Shown in pieces: positions 23,083-31,475 of a stretch of DNA of 64,000 nt (position 1 is its first letter; each line of letters opens with the position of its first letter). Location: assembly GCA_030348385.1 (NCBI GenBank), contig JAUCFP010000006.1, positions 4,181,501 through 4,245,500 on the forward strand. Reading direction: 5' to 3'. Source of the DNA: Cytobacillus sp. NJ13 (lineage in GTDB: Bacteria > Bacillota > Bacilli > Bacillales > Cytobacillaceae). Below the pieces are notes generated by a model. That model was not told the DNA's origin and did not search any database. It saw only the letters and a list, made by a program, of their open reading frames with translations. The position numbers and the translations under genes are program-made.

Positions 23083-23768
23083 TTCGGACAGGAAAGGCAG
23101 AAAAAGGCCTGAAGTTGTCCGAACCCGGGGCAAGTTTGGACAGGAAAGGCAGAAAAAGGCCTGGAGTTGTCCGAACCCGGGGCAAGTTCGGACAGGAAAG
23201 CGAGAAAAAGGCCGGAGTCTGTCCGAACCCGGGGCAAGTTCGGACAGGAAAGGCAGAAAAAGGCCTGGAGTTGTCCGAACCCGGGGCAAGTTCGGACAGG
23301 AAAGCGAGAAAAAGGCCGGAGTATGTCCGAATCAAAGGCAAATTCGGACAGGAAAGGCAGGAAAATGCCCAGGGGCTGTCCGAATCCGAGGCAAATTCGG
23401 ACAGGAAAGCCAGAAAAAGGCCTGGGGCTGTCCAAACCCGGGGCAAGTTCGGACAGGAAAGGCAGAAAAAGGCCAGAGTCTGTCCGAACCCGGGGCAAGT
23501 TTGAACAGGAAAGGCAGAAAAAGGCCTGGAGTTGTCCGAACCCGAGGCAAGTTCGGACAGGAAAGCGAGAAAAAGGCCGGAGTCTGTCCGAATCAAAGGC
23601 AAGTTCGGACAGGAAAGCGAGAAAAAGGCCGGAGTCTGTCCGAATCCGAGGCAAATTCGGACAGAAAGGCCAGAAAAAGGCCTGGAGTTGTCCGAACCCG
23701 GGGCAAATTCGGACAGGAAAGGCAGGAAAATGCCCAGGGCTGTCCGAATCAGGGCCAGCTTAGGACAA
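23083..23768. repeat. Tandem array of thirteen 52-bp hairpin units
   Basis: Units start at 23083, 23135, 23187, 23239, 23291, 23343, 23396, 23448, 23500, 23552, 23604, 23656 and 23708, with a decayed fourteenth at 23760. The period is 52 bp apart from a single 53. Each unit has TTCGGACA at positions 1-8 and its reverse complement TGTCCGAA at 34-41, so each folds into a hairpin. The loop holds AGGCAGAAAAAGGCC or AGCGAGAAAAAGGCC. The joint is CCCGGGGCAAG, CCGAGGCAAA or TCAAAGGCAA. Several unit types alternate. The long reading frames through it on both strands arise only because the unit has no stop codons. Confidence 0.95.
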
Positions 23769-23856
23769 AATCGCCCAAGAAACTGCCTCAGCTACTCCGC
23801 TGCCATTTTCATGATAATATAAAAGGAGAGATTACAGAAAAGCAGGTGTCAAAGAG

Positions 23857-24639
23857 ATGTCAGATACACATTTGCATTTTAATACGGGGATTGGGGTCCA
23901 AAAGCCTAATAGCATTCGGAATAAGGATATAAGCTGCCCTTTTTGTGCAAGGGAGGAGCTGACGGATATCATCGCAGTTGAGGATTCAATCATTCTGCTG
24001 AAAAATAAGTTTCCTGTTCTTGAAAGTTCCTATCAGACCGTGCTGATTGAAACGGATCAATGTGACGGAGAGCTGTCCATTTATTCAGAGGAGCATCTGG
24101 TCAGGCTGATTTCATTTGGGTTGAAACATTGGCTTCAGATGGAAGAGAGCGGAGAATATGAATCTGTTTTATTTTTCAAAAACCACGGCCCATTATCCGG
24201 GGGGAGTATTGCCCATCCGCATATGCAAATTGTCGGATTGAGAAATATTGATTACAAGGAAAAAATTCATGCAGAGGACTTTGAAGGTCTCCTTATTCAT
24301 GAGGAAAGCAATACGGTGTTCACTTTGTCGACTTCTCCGAGAATCGGTTTCTATGAATTCAACGTTAAGCTTGCCGATCAGGATGATATTCCGTACTTTG
24401 CAAAATGCATCCAGACAGCTACTCATTATATTCTGAATGCCTTTCCTTTTCCAAGCAATAGTTATAATTTGTTTTTCTACAGGCTGGGCAGGGATATTTA
24501 CGCAAAAATTGTTCCTCGCTATGTTACCACGCCAATTTTTATTGGCTACAGCATCCCTCAGGTTCCTAATAATCTTGAATGGATGAGAGATGATATAAAA
24601 GTGAGATATTTCAGCGGGGAATTTAAAGTCAGGCCTTAA
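23857..24639 (+). CDS. DUF4931 protein, galactose-1-phosphate uridylyltransferase-like
   Basis: A 260-residue protein with the HIT/GalT fold. CPFCAREEL near residue 28 is a CxxC zinc site, and GGSIAHPHMQIVGL near residue 115 carries HPHxQ, the GalT catalytic His motif. FKNHGPLSGGS precedes it, as in GalT. In uridylyltransferases the middle His becomes the nucleotidylated residue. The family is found in Bacillaceae as DUF4931 and its sugar or nucleotide substrate is unknown. ATG 23857 has CAGGTG about 9 nt upstream. It directly follows the 52-bp array and stands alone. Confidence 0.8.
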   Translation: MSDTHLHFNTGIGVQKPNSIRNKDISCPFCAREELTDIIAVEDSIILLKNKFPVLESSYQTVLIETDQCDGELSIYSEEHLVRLISFGLKHWLQMEESGEYESVLFFKNHGPLSGGSIAHPHMQIVGLRNIDYKEKIHAEDFEGLLIHEESNTVFTLSTSPRIGFYEFNVKLADQDDIPYFAKCIQTATHYILNAFPFPSNSYNLFFYRLGRDIYAKIVPRYVTTPIFIGYSIPQVPNNLEWMRDDIKVRYFSGEFKVRP

Positions 24640-24908
24640 TACCTGGTGTACCCGATTGATGGGTACCTTCGACGGATGCTGGATATAGACGGAAATAACC
24701 ATTCTCAGTAATCGTAAAAATTTGAAATAATAACCATTCGCTTTTAGAAGTTGTGATTTATCTCTATAAAAAATATAATGAAATATTGTAGCGAGGAATA
24801 ATGTGAGGTACATATTTTTATTCCTTGCGATGTGCTCCGTTATGCCTTAAAAGATAAAGGCAAATGGTTTTGTTTATTGATAAGAATGTATAAATTCTGA
24901 AGTTAGAT
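24640..24908. other. Gene-free region after the DUF4931 gene
   Basis: GTACCC and GGGTAC (24649-24666) can pair, but no T-run follows. The rest is AT-rich with no gene, RNA or repeat I recognise. Confidence 0.4.
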
Positions 24909-25096
24909 AACTGTCTAGCTCCAGCGCCTACCCCCTCGAGGTCACAAGACGAGCCCCCCAAAAAGGCAAAGGACGCCTTTCCGGAAAGCTCGTCTTGTGC
25001 TTGAGGCCCGCAGGATGCGGGTCATGCAGACGTTGCCACAGGACGTGGCGTTCTTAGTCTGCGTACCTACGTGGGCAAGGCGCTTCCGCTTTTCTT
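24909..25096. repeat. Dispersed modular hairpin repeat, copy 3 (long)
   Basis: AACTGTCTAGCTCCAGCGCC at the left and GGCGCTTCCGCTTTTCTT at the right. Inside are CACAAGACGAGC closing on GCTCGTCTTGTG with a nested AAGGCAAAGGACGCCTTTCC, then CCCGCAGGATGCGGG, then GCAGAC ... GTCTGC. So it is a chain of three hairpins. It ends 4 nt before the ribosome site of rodA. Confidence 0.8.
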
Positions 25097-25111
25097 TAAA
25101 GGAGAATGATC

Positions 25112-26284
25112 ATGACCTCAAATCGATATACACCTCCTAAGCTGGATTGGGGCTTAGTATTAATATTGATGCTTTTATTCCTGGTAAGCGCCATTTCCAT
25201 TTACAGCGCACAGACAACAGGACAATATACAGAAAACTTCCTTTTGAAGCAGGTTGTCTGGTATGTCGTTGGAACAGGAATCATCGCTGCGGTAATCACA
25301 CTGGATTCCGATCAGCTGAAGAAGATTTCCTGGTATGTGTACGGCCTGGGCATTGTGCTGCTTGGATTCCTGATTGTGGCGCCATCAAGCATTGCCCCTG
25401 TCATTAATGGGGCGAAGGCATGGTACAAGGTTCCGGGTATGGGTTCCCTGCAGCCTGCTGAGCTTGTTAAAGTGTTTATTATTCTGGTATTGGCGAAAAC
25501 AATTGACGAACATCATCAAAAAAATGTATACAAAACCATGCAGACTGATTTATGGCTGCTCATTAAACTGGTTGGTTTAACAATGGTGCCCCTGCTGCTG
25601 GTTATGCAGCAGCCTGATTTAGGGACAAGCCTGGTATTTCTGGCAATCATGCTTGGCATGATATTCATTTCAGGAATCAGTTGGAAGCTTCTGGCGCCAA
25701 TATTTGGAACAGGTGCGGCTCTTGCAGGCACTATTTTGTATTTTGTTTTATGGCATCCGGATATTCTTGAGAAGTATTTAGGAGTAAAGGAATATCAGTT
25801 TGCGCGCATTTATTCCTGGATTGATCCTTATAACTATCAAAGTTCAACCGGATTTCAGCTGACACGCTCCCTCCTTGCCATTGGATCAGGGGAAACAAGC
25901 GGGAAAGGATATGGAACGAGGGAAGTCTATCTGCCTGAAAGCCATACCGACTTTATTTTCAGTATCGTAGGGGAAGAATTTGGTTTTGTAGGCGCAAGCA
26001 TTGTCGTCAGCCTTTTCTTTCTGCTGATTTACCATATTACCAAGATTGGCATGGAAACCAAAAACAATTTCTACACCTATATTTGTGTAGGTGTCATCAG
26101 CATGGTTACATTCCATGTCTTTCAAAATATCGGGATGACCATCGGCCTTTTGCCAATCACTGGCATACCGCTTCCTTTCATCAGCTATGGAGGAAGCTCG
26201 CTGATGGGGAATATGCTGGCCATGGGGCTGATTTTCTCGATCCGCTACCATTATAAAAAATATATGTTCTCGACCAGTGATTAG
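25112..26284 (+). CDS. rodA: SEDS-family peptidoglycan glycosyltransferase RodA-type
   Basis: A 390-residue protein with ten membrane helices. Conserved SEDS blocks are LQPAELVKVFIILVLAK, MQQPDLGTSLVFLAIM (catalytic Asp region), SSTGFQLTRSLLAIGSGE, PESHTDFIFSIVGEEFGFVG, and GLLPITGIPLPFISYGGSSL near the C-terminus. These enzymes polymerise lipid II with a partner class B PBP; GTREVYLPESHTDFIF fits the RodA rather than the FtsW or SpoVE branch. No PBP gene is next to it. ATG 25112 lies 7 nt after GGAG; the earlier ATG 25106 is too close. A repeat element sits immediately upstream. Confidence 0.92.
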   Translation: MTSNRYTPPKLDWGLVLILMLLFLVSAISIYSAQTTGQYTENFLLKQVVWYVVGTGIIAAVITLDSDQLKKISWYVYGLGIVLLGFLIVAPSSIAPVINGAKAWYKVPGMGSLQPAELVKVFIILVLAKTIDEHHQKNVYKTMQTDLWLLIKLVGLTMVPLLLVMQQPDLGTSLVFLAIMLGMIFISGISWKLLAPIFGTGAALAGTILYFVLWHPDILEKYLGVKEYQFARIYSWIDPYNYQSSTGFQLTRSLLAIGSGETSGKGYGTREVYLPESHTDFIFSIVGEEFGFVGASIVVSLFFLLIYHITKIGMETKNNFYTYICVGVISMVTFHVFQNIGMTIGLLPITGIPLPFISYGGSSLMGNMLAMGLIFSIRYHYKKYMFSTSD

Positions 26285-26350
26285 GAAAAGTTCATGCGCT
26301 GGGGCTAGGCAGTTTTCTCAATTCATAGGAATACTTACTTACTTTAAATG

Positions 26351-26382
26351 GGAAGAGCGGGCTATCCAGAGCCCGCTCTTAT
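26351..26382. terminator. Bidirectional terminator
   Basis: AAGAGCGGGCT, ATCCAG, AGCCCGCTCTT. It overlaps the stop codon of the converging ger operon. T-runs are weak on both sides. Confidence 0.65.
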
Positions 26383-27437
26383 TCAATAACACCAGTTTCT
26401 TCAATTTTCACATTGCACTTCACATCAAATCCCAGCCTTTTGTATTCATCTTCCCACTTTTTATAATCAAAATCACGCTGCATGGATTTTTTCATTTGGC
26501 CCAGTCCAATCGGATCAATTCCGAGTTCCTGAAACTGTTTTAATAGCCTGAGGCATTCCTTTTCAATCTTTTTCTCCAAATTCTTTTGAACGGCCCCCAC
26601 GACTTCTGACGCTAACTCATCTCCAGTATACTCACGAATAATGCCTTCAATTTTAATGTTTATGGAAGCGTGATTATCAGATATCTTAATATCATGCCTG
26701 GAGCTTATACTCTTTACAGCAGCTATTTTTCCCTTTTTTAACTCAACATCGAAGTTCCCTTCACTGTATTTATCTACCAGCAGTTTGAAAAAGAACATAT
26801 CTTTCACAGGAAGGATATCAACTTCCTTATCATCTTTGAAAAGACTGATTCCAACGATCTCGACTTCATTATTAGAGACTTTCTTAATTCGAGGCAGGGA
26901 AGGGTCCTTGCCTTTCTGATAATAATCATTGGCTAAGATGTGCAGGTTGGTTTTCGGAATATCCCGATGTTCAATATTATGGTGTATAAGATTGTAGATA
27001 TAGGTTGAATTTCCTCTTGTTCCATACTCTCCTTTCATCAGGTCTTCTGCATTTCCCTCTGAAGTAGCAACAAATACTCGCGCTCCAATACTTGCGTCTC
27101 TTTGAAAAGAATCTATAAGATCGTAGATTCCTGCCCTGGAAATCTCAGGACCGAAAACAGCAACCTTCAATCCGCCTGTGACTACTGGCTCTGATGATTG
27201 TTTAGTAACCTCCAGCAGGAGATCCTGGCGCAGCTTTCCACTGCCGGAAAATGTCCGGTTAATTACGCTTTTATCAGGCTGGAACTCCTGGAATAGTACA
27301 GTTCCCCTGTAACGATCTTTTGGATCCTCTGCTAAATCATAGCCAACGCCTACTTCAATATTAATATCATCAATAATCTCTTTCTCAACACAGCCGGAAA
27401 GCAGCAAGACAAGACATAACAGTATAAGCTTTTTCAT
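26379..27437 (-). CDS. Spore germination lipoprotein, Ger(x)C family
   Basis: A 352-residue protein beginning MKKLILLCLVLLLSGC, a lipoprotein signal, then the family opening EIIDDINIEVGVGYD. DLIDSFQRDASIGARVFVAT and the C-terminal domain (ELGIDPIGLGQMKKSMQRDF) match GerAC/GerKC. The protein is the outer, membrane-anchored C subunit of a nutrient germinant receptor in the spore inner membrane. Its ATG overlaps the stop of the B subunit (4 nt). Third gene of an A-B-C operon on the minus strand; the germinant cannot be predicted. Confidence 0.93.
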   Translation of the reverse strand: MKKLILLCLVLLLSGCVEKEIIDDINIEVGVGYDLAEDPKDRYRGTVLFQEFQPDKSVINRTFSGSGKLRQDLLLEVTKQSSEPVVTGGLKVAVFGPEISRAGIYDLIDSFQRDASIGARVFVATSEGNAEDLMKGEYGTRGNSTYIYNLIHHNIEHRDIPKTNLHILANDYYQKGKDPSLPRIKKVSNNEVEIVGISLFKDDKEVDILPVKDMFFFKLLVDKYSEGNFDVELKKGKIAAVKSISSRHDIKISDNHASINIKIEGIIREYTGDELASEVVGAVQKNLEKKIEKECLRLLKQFQELGIDPIGLGQMKKSMQRDFDYKKWEDEYKRLGFDVKCNVKIEETGVIE

Positions 27438-28534
27438 TTCTTCTTCCCCTTTTTCAGCTTCTTGGCGATCATGACTGCAGCGAAAAGCAAAGGAATGTAA
27501 ATAAAGGTAAAAGCAAATCCCATTTTTCCAACATAGTTGTTAAGCGTATTTATTTTAATCCTTGTATCCAAAAAAGATATAACAGAAAGCACTGCAGCAA
27601 CGACAAAAAACACGCCAACTTTCTGGCGGATATTAAAGACCCTTTTTATGAGCCGGGAGGCAATCCAAATGGATATGCACACATTAGGAAGAATAACTAA
27701 GTTCCAGTTGGCGATCCCGATATATTCAAAACGTTCAACAAAGGGCATTTCAACTATTTTCCACATCGTTAAGCTGGCCCATATTTGTCTGGACAGCTGG
27801 TCTTCGGAGAAATAGGCAAAAGTAATGATGGCTAAAATAGTGTAAATAAGAGTAGTTGTTAATACGGCCAGATGAGCCCATTTCTGCGACTTTTTTGGTT
27901 CTTTAATAAATGGATAGAAAAAAATGATGATTTCAAACCCAATAAAAGTAAGGGACATATGATAAGATGCTGTAAGCAGTTCTTTAATGGAATGATCCCA
28001 GATGGGCAGCAGATTGTAAAAATTGGAGAATTTAATCGCCCAGCCGAATGTAAGGAGGAGGTAAGCCGGCAGAACAAGCCCAAAGAAGGCAGTACCGACT
28101 ACAGTTCTAAATCCTCCAAAAATAATATAGACACAAAGAATCGTAAAACCGAAGGAGAACCAGAAAGTGCTTAATTCAGGGAACATCCAAACCTGTATGA
28201 CTTCAATAAATGTCCTAATAACGGTTAAGGAAAACAGGATAAAATAGCCAATAAAAATTGCGCTGAGTGCTTTGCCAATAAAGTTTCCTGCGACGTATTT
28301 ATGGGCAGTTACAATATCACCGCCGGCAGTGTCACAGATTTTATAGATCATCCAAATAATTACGTGAATGCATCCGCCGGCAAATAAAATGGATATCCAG
28401 GCATCATATCCTGCATCCATTGCAATAATCCTCTGATACCCTAATACGCCGATTCCGATTTGTATGGACATGACCATATAAAATACTAAAAAGGGAGATA
28501 TTTGTAATCTCTCTGGTATTGGCTGTTCCTTCAT
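27434..28534 (-). CDS. Spore germination permease, GerAB/GerKB type
   Basis: A 366-residue protein of the APC superfamily with ten membrane helices (QISPFLVFYMVMSIQIGIGV at the start; FIGFEIIIFFYPFIKEPKKS in the middle; ANWNLVILPNVCISIWIASR). GerAB-type subunits form the ligand-binding permease-like core of the germinant receptor. ATG 28534 is preceded by GGAGGTGA; the longer frame would begin on that ribosome site. It lies 35 nt downstream of the A subunit gene and overlaps the C subunit gene. Confidence 0.92.
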   Translation of the reverse strand: MKEQPIPERLQISPFLVFYMVMSIQIGIGVLGYQRIIAMDAGYDAWISILFAGGCIHVIIWMIYKICDTAGGDIVTAHKYVAGNFIGKALSAIFIGYFILFSLTVIRTFIEVIQVWMFPELSTFWFSFGFTILCVYIIFGGFRTVVGTAFFGLVLPAYLLLTFGWAIKFSNFYNLLPIWDHSIKELLTASYHMSLTFIGFEIIIFFYPFIKEPKKSQKWAHLAVLTTTLIYTILAIITFAYFSEDQLSRQIWASLTMWKIVEMPFVERFEYIGIANWNLVILPNVCISIWIASRLIKRVFNIRQKVGVFFVVAAVLSVISFLDTRIKINTLNNYVGKMGFAFTFIYIPLLFAAVMIAKKLKKGKKK

Positions 28535-28569
28535 CTGGTTCACCTCCATTTAAGTTGATACATTTGGCA

Positions 28570-30063
28570 TTACTCGTCGATATCTTTTTTCTCTTGGGCC
28601 TTTTTCTTACTGAAGCGAATTGGATTTTTAGTCCGTAAAAATATCGGCCTTTTGGATTGTTTTTCAAATGGAAGCCTGATAAGGGCATCTTTCATATCCA
28701 TAACCCGAGGCGGGTAGAGAGGCTCAAGGAATGGCCTTCCAAGTGAAGTCAGCCGTATTAAATGAGTCAGCAGTAAACAGAAGCAAAACACAATCCCGAG
28801 CAGGCCCCATAGTTCTGCAAAAAACAGGAAAGGAAAGCGAAGCAAACGAATAGTATTGCCCATTCTGTATACAGGTGTTGTAAAGGAAGCGAGAGCGGCG
28901 AGAGCTACAATAATGAGCAGGACGTTACTCGTCAAGCCTGCTTCTACAGATGCAGTCCCAATTACGATCCCTCCCACGATACCGATTGTCTGGCCGACTT
29001 TGGTCGGAAGGCGGGCTCCAGCCTCACGCAGCAGTTCAATGGTCAGCTCCAGAAACAAAGCCTCCAGAATGGGAGGAAGTGGAATCTCCCGTCTTGATGT
29101 AATTAATGTACTCAGCAAATCTTTTGGAATAAGCTCATAATGATATGAAAGGGTTGCTACATAAATAGGTGTAACCAGAATGGAAAACGCAACCGCGAAT
29201 AAACGGATGAGCCGGAAAAAGGAAGATAAAATCCAATTTAAAAAATAATCTTCAAAAGAACTGAAAAATTCAACAAGCGTGGTTGGTGTAATTAACACAT
29301 GGGGTGAGCCGTCAACCACAATGGCTATTTTTCCCTCTGCCAAAATTCCCGCGACCCTGTCAGGCCGCTCTGTATCAAGCAGCTGAGGGAAAGGGGAATT
29401 GGAGTTATCACTAATCAGCTGTACAATATAGGAACTGTCTGTAATGGCATCAAATTCCACGTTTGTAAGTCTCTGCCTGACAGTATTTATATTATCCTCA
29501 TTTGTGATATCTTCCATATAAAGCATGGCGACGGAAGTTTTTGACAGACTTCCCAGTGTGAATTCTTCAATAATCAGTTCTTTTACCGGCAGACGTTTCC
29601 GGATTAAATTTAAATTTTGACCCATTGACTCAACAAAGGCTTCTTTAGGACCGATAACCGAAAATTCAACCTCAGGCTGGCTTAGCCCCCTGACGATTTC
29701 TTTTTGCGCAGCTATAAAGCCGAAATGTTTAAGTTCTGTCTCAATCGTCAGCATGACATAGCCATTTAATAGCTTTTGTTCGATTAGAGAAGGGTCATCA
29801 CAAATCTGCACATCCGCCACAGGGACAAGCTGTTTAATATCCTCTATTTCACGGAATTCTTCTTCCAGCAGATAAGGGAGAATACCATCCTGAATAATAT
29901 TTTCATCAATTAAAGTAGCCATGAAAGTAAGTCCAAAGCGCACATTTGTTTTTTGGTTATAATAAAAGATTTTTTTGAAGTCTTTGGATTTAATCAAGGA
30001 TTTTTCCCAATCCTTATGCTGGATGTCCTCTTTAATCCGTTTGTTTTTCAACCATTTTCTCAT
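28570..30063 (-). CDS. Spore germination protein, GerAA/GerKA type
   Basis: A 497-residue protein. The N-terminal soluble half carries the GerA domain (ALVAAPVTLIGPKEAFVES-like text here reads VIGPKEAFVESMGQNLNLIR), and the C-terminal half has about five membrane helices with LITSRREIPLPPILEALFLE and QTIGIVGGIVIGTASVEAGL. GerAA subunits form a pentameric ion channel opened on germinant binding. ATG 30063 follows GGTGATTTTC and gives MRKWLKNKRIKED; an in-frame TTG at 30135 would add 24 residues but lacks a ribosome site. First gene of the operon. Confidence 0.92.
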   Translation of the reverse strand: MRKWLKNKRIKEDIQHKDWEKSLIKSKDFKKIFYYNQKTNVRFGLTFMATLIDENIIQDGILPYLLEEEFREIEDIKQLVPVADVQICDDPSLIEQKLLNGYVMLTIETELKHFGFIAAQKEIVRGLSQPEVEFSVIGPKEAFVESMGQNLNLIRKRLPVKELIIEEFTLGSLSKTSVAMLYMEDITNEDNINTVRQRLTNVEFDAITDSSYIVQLISDNSNSPFPQLLDTERPDRVAGILAEGKIAIVVDGSPHVLITPTTLVEFFSSFEDYFLNWILSSFFRLIRLFAVAFSILVTPIYVATLSYHYELIPKDLLSTLITSRREIPLPPILEALFLELTIELLREAGARLPTKVGQTIGIVGGIVIGTASVEAGLTSNVLLIIVALAALASFTTPVYRMGNTIRLLRFPFLFFAELWGLLGIVFCFCLLLTHLIRLTSLGRPFLEPLYPPRVMDMKDALIRLPFEKQSKRPIFLRTKNPIRFSKKKAQEKKDIDE

Positions 30064-30192
30064 AGGAAAATCACCATCATTTTCGGCATTACGCTTATTG
30101 TTGCCGGTTTTGGAAAACTTATGAATGGAAGGCAATAAAAAAGATTTGGATGTATGGCAGTAATAGCGGGGAAACGTAATATAGACAAATAA

Positions 30193-30222
30193 AAAAGGAA
30201 CCTGGTTGGTCAGGTTCCTTTT
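30193..30222. terminator. Bidirectional terminator between ger promoter and yfiY-like gene
   Basis: AAAAGGAACCTG, GTTGGT, CAGGTTCCTTTT. It mainly serves the minus-strand siderophore-binding gene. Confidence 0.8.
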
Positions 30223-30281
30223 AATATATTTGAGCTCCTATAAAAGAGGGGGTATTATGGGAGCGCAATCACGAGTTGAGT

Positions 30282-31250
30282 TTATTTGGCAAAATATTTT
30301 TCAATATCATCCAGAAGCAGGTTTGCCGCAATAACACCGCCGGCAGTGTTCCAGATTGTGTCATTAACCTTGTGGACATTGCCCTCCTGGGCTACCTTTA
30401 AGTTTTTGAATAATGGATCTTCAATCCATTCTTTCTCAAGTTGGCTTGCTTCACCATCGCCGGTTTCATATGTGAAGTAGAATAGGATATCTCCATCCAT
30501 GGCAGGAATTCGTTCTTTTGTAGCATTTTTCTCTGCAAAATCATCAACATCCTGGCTTTCAGGGCGTGCAAAACCGATTTGGTCAAGAATTACACCAGAG
30601 AAGGTATCTTTATGGTAGATGCGGACATCTCCAGCCATAAAGCGGACAATGGATACTTCCTGGTTTATTTTGTCTCCAAGGCCAGTTTTGATTTCCTGGA
30701 TGCGGCTGTCATAATCAGCAATGACTTTTTTGCCTTCTTCTTCTTTATTAAGTGCTTTTGCGTAAAGCTCAAAGTTTTCCTTCCAGTCTCCGCGCAATGT
30801 TTCAGCAAAAACAGTAGGGGCAATATCATTTAATTGATCATAGATTTTTTCCTGGCGCATCTTGTTGCCGATGATAAGGTCCGGCTGCAGCGCTGCGATT
30901 GCTTCTACATTGACTTCACTTTCAGTTCCCACAACCTGAACATCTTTCATATCATCAGCGATATGTTCATACCATGGATCGCCAGTCCAGGACTGAACGG
31001 CACCGACTGGAGTAACACCCATGGAAAGCAATGCTTCTGTACCTTCGTTTGTCAGAATGACAACTTTTTCAGGCGCTTTATCAAGCTTAGTTGTGCCCAT
31101 TGCATGCTCAACTGTATAGCCTGTATCTTCTGTTTTGTTTCCTTCTTTTTCCTTATCAGCTTTCTCATCCTGTTCGCTGTTATTCCCGCAGGCAGCCAGG
31201 AACAGAATAGTGAAAACTGAAAGAATGGCAAGTAAAGACTTGAATTTCAT
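30282..31250 (-). CDS. yfiY: Siderophore-binding lipoprotein of an iron ABC transporter
   Basis: A 322-residue class III periplasmic-binding-type protein (TroA fold). The lipobox is LFLAAC, then an acidic linker, the core start YTVEHAMGTTKLDKAPEKVV, ALQPDLIIGNKMRQEKIYDQ and the long connecting helix. Closest in layout to YfiY of B. subtilis, which binds hydroxamate siderophores such as schizokinen; the exact ligand is not certain. The start is ATG 31250 with GGAGGAG 8 nt upstream. A divergent promoter region with Fur boxes separates it from its permeases. Confidence 0.88.
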   Translation of the reverse strand: MKFKSLLAILSVFTILFLAACGNNSEQDEKADKEKEGNKTEDTGYTVEHAMGTTKLDKAPEKVVILTNEGTEALLSMGVTPVGAVQSWTGDPWYEHIADDMKDVQVVGTESEVNVEAIAALQPDLIIGNKMRQEKIYDQLNDIAPTVFAETLRGDWKENFELYAKALNKEEEGKKVIADYDSRIQEIKTGLGDKINQEVSIVRFMAGDVRIYHKDTFSGVILDQIGFARPESQDVDDFAEKNATKERIPAMDGDILFYFTYETGDGEASQLEKEWIEDPLFKNLKVAQEGNVHKVNDTIWNTAGGVIAANLLLDDIEKYFAK

Positions 31251-31278
31251 TATGTACTCCTCCATTTTGCGTTGTTAA

Positions 31279-31428
31279 TGATAATCATTTTCATTTGACA
31301 TTTTTATAGTACTGTGTACATTTTAAATTGTCAATAGGTAATTGAAAATCATTTTCATTTAATTTTTCAAATGATCAATGAAAATGATTTTCAAACTCAT
31401 TGACAGCTAATCCTCTGTACAATAGACT
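31279..31428. promoter_or_regulatory. Divergent iron promoter with three Fur boxes
   Basis: Fur boxes: TGATAATCATTTTCA (31279-31293), TGAAAATCATTTTCA (31343-31357) and TGAAAATGATTTTCA (31379-31393), all close to the Bacillus 7-1-7 core TGATAATnATTATCA. A minus-strand promoter has TTGACA (31329-31334 read in reverse), 17-nt spacing and TACTAT (31306-31311). A plus-strand candidate has TTGACA (31400-31405), 17 nt and TAGACT (31423-31428). Fur with iron should repress both directions. Confidence 0.9.
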
Positions 31429-31475
31429 GAAAATGTAACTAAACCATACTAAATAGACGCAAGAAGGGTCTCGCT

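Noticed and set aside
23083..23768. CRISPR array
   Set aside because: There are no unique spacers of even length between identical repeats; the whole 52-bp unit is repeated, and no cas gene is near.
23066..23932. Long open frames on both strands across the 52-bp array (up to about 290 codons)
   Set aside because: The unit lacks stop codons and 52 is not a multiple of 3, so every frame is open by repetition. There is no ribosome site, and the predicted proteins are frame-shifted copies of each other.
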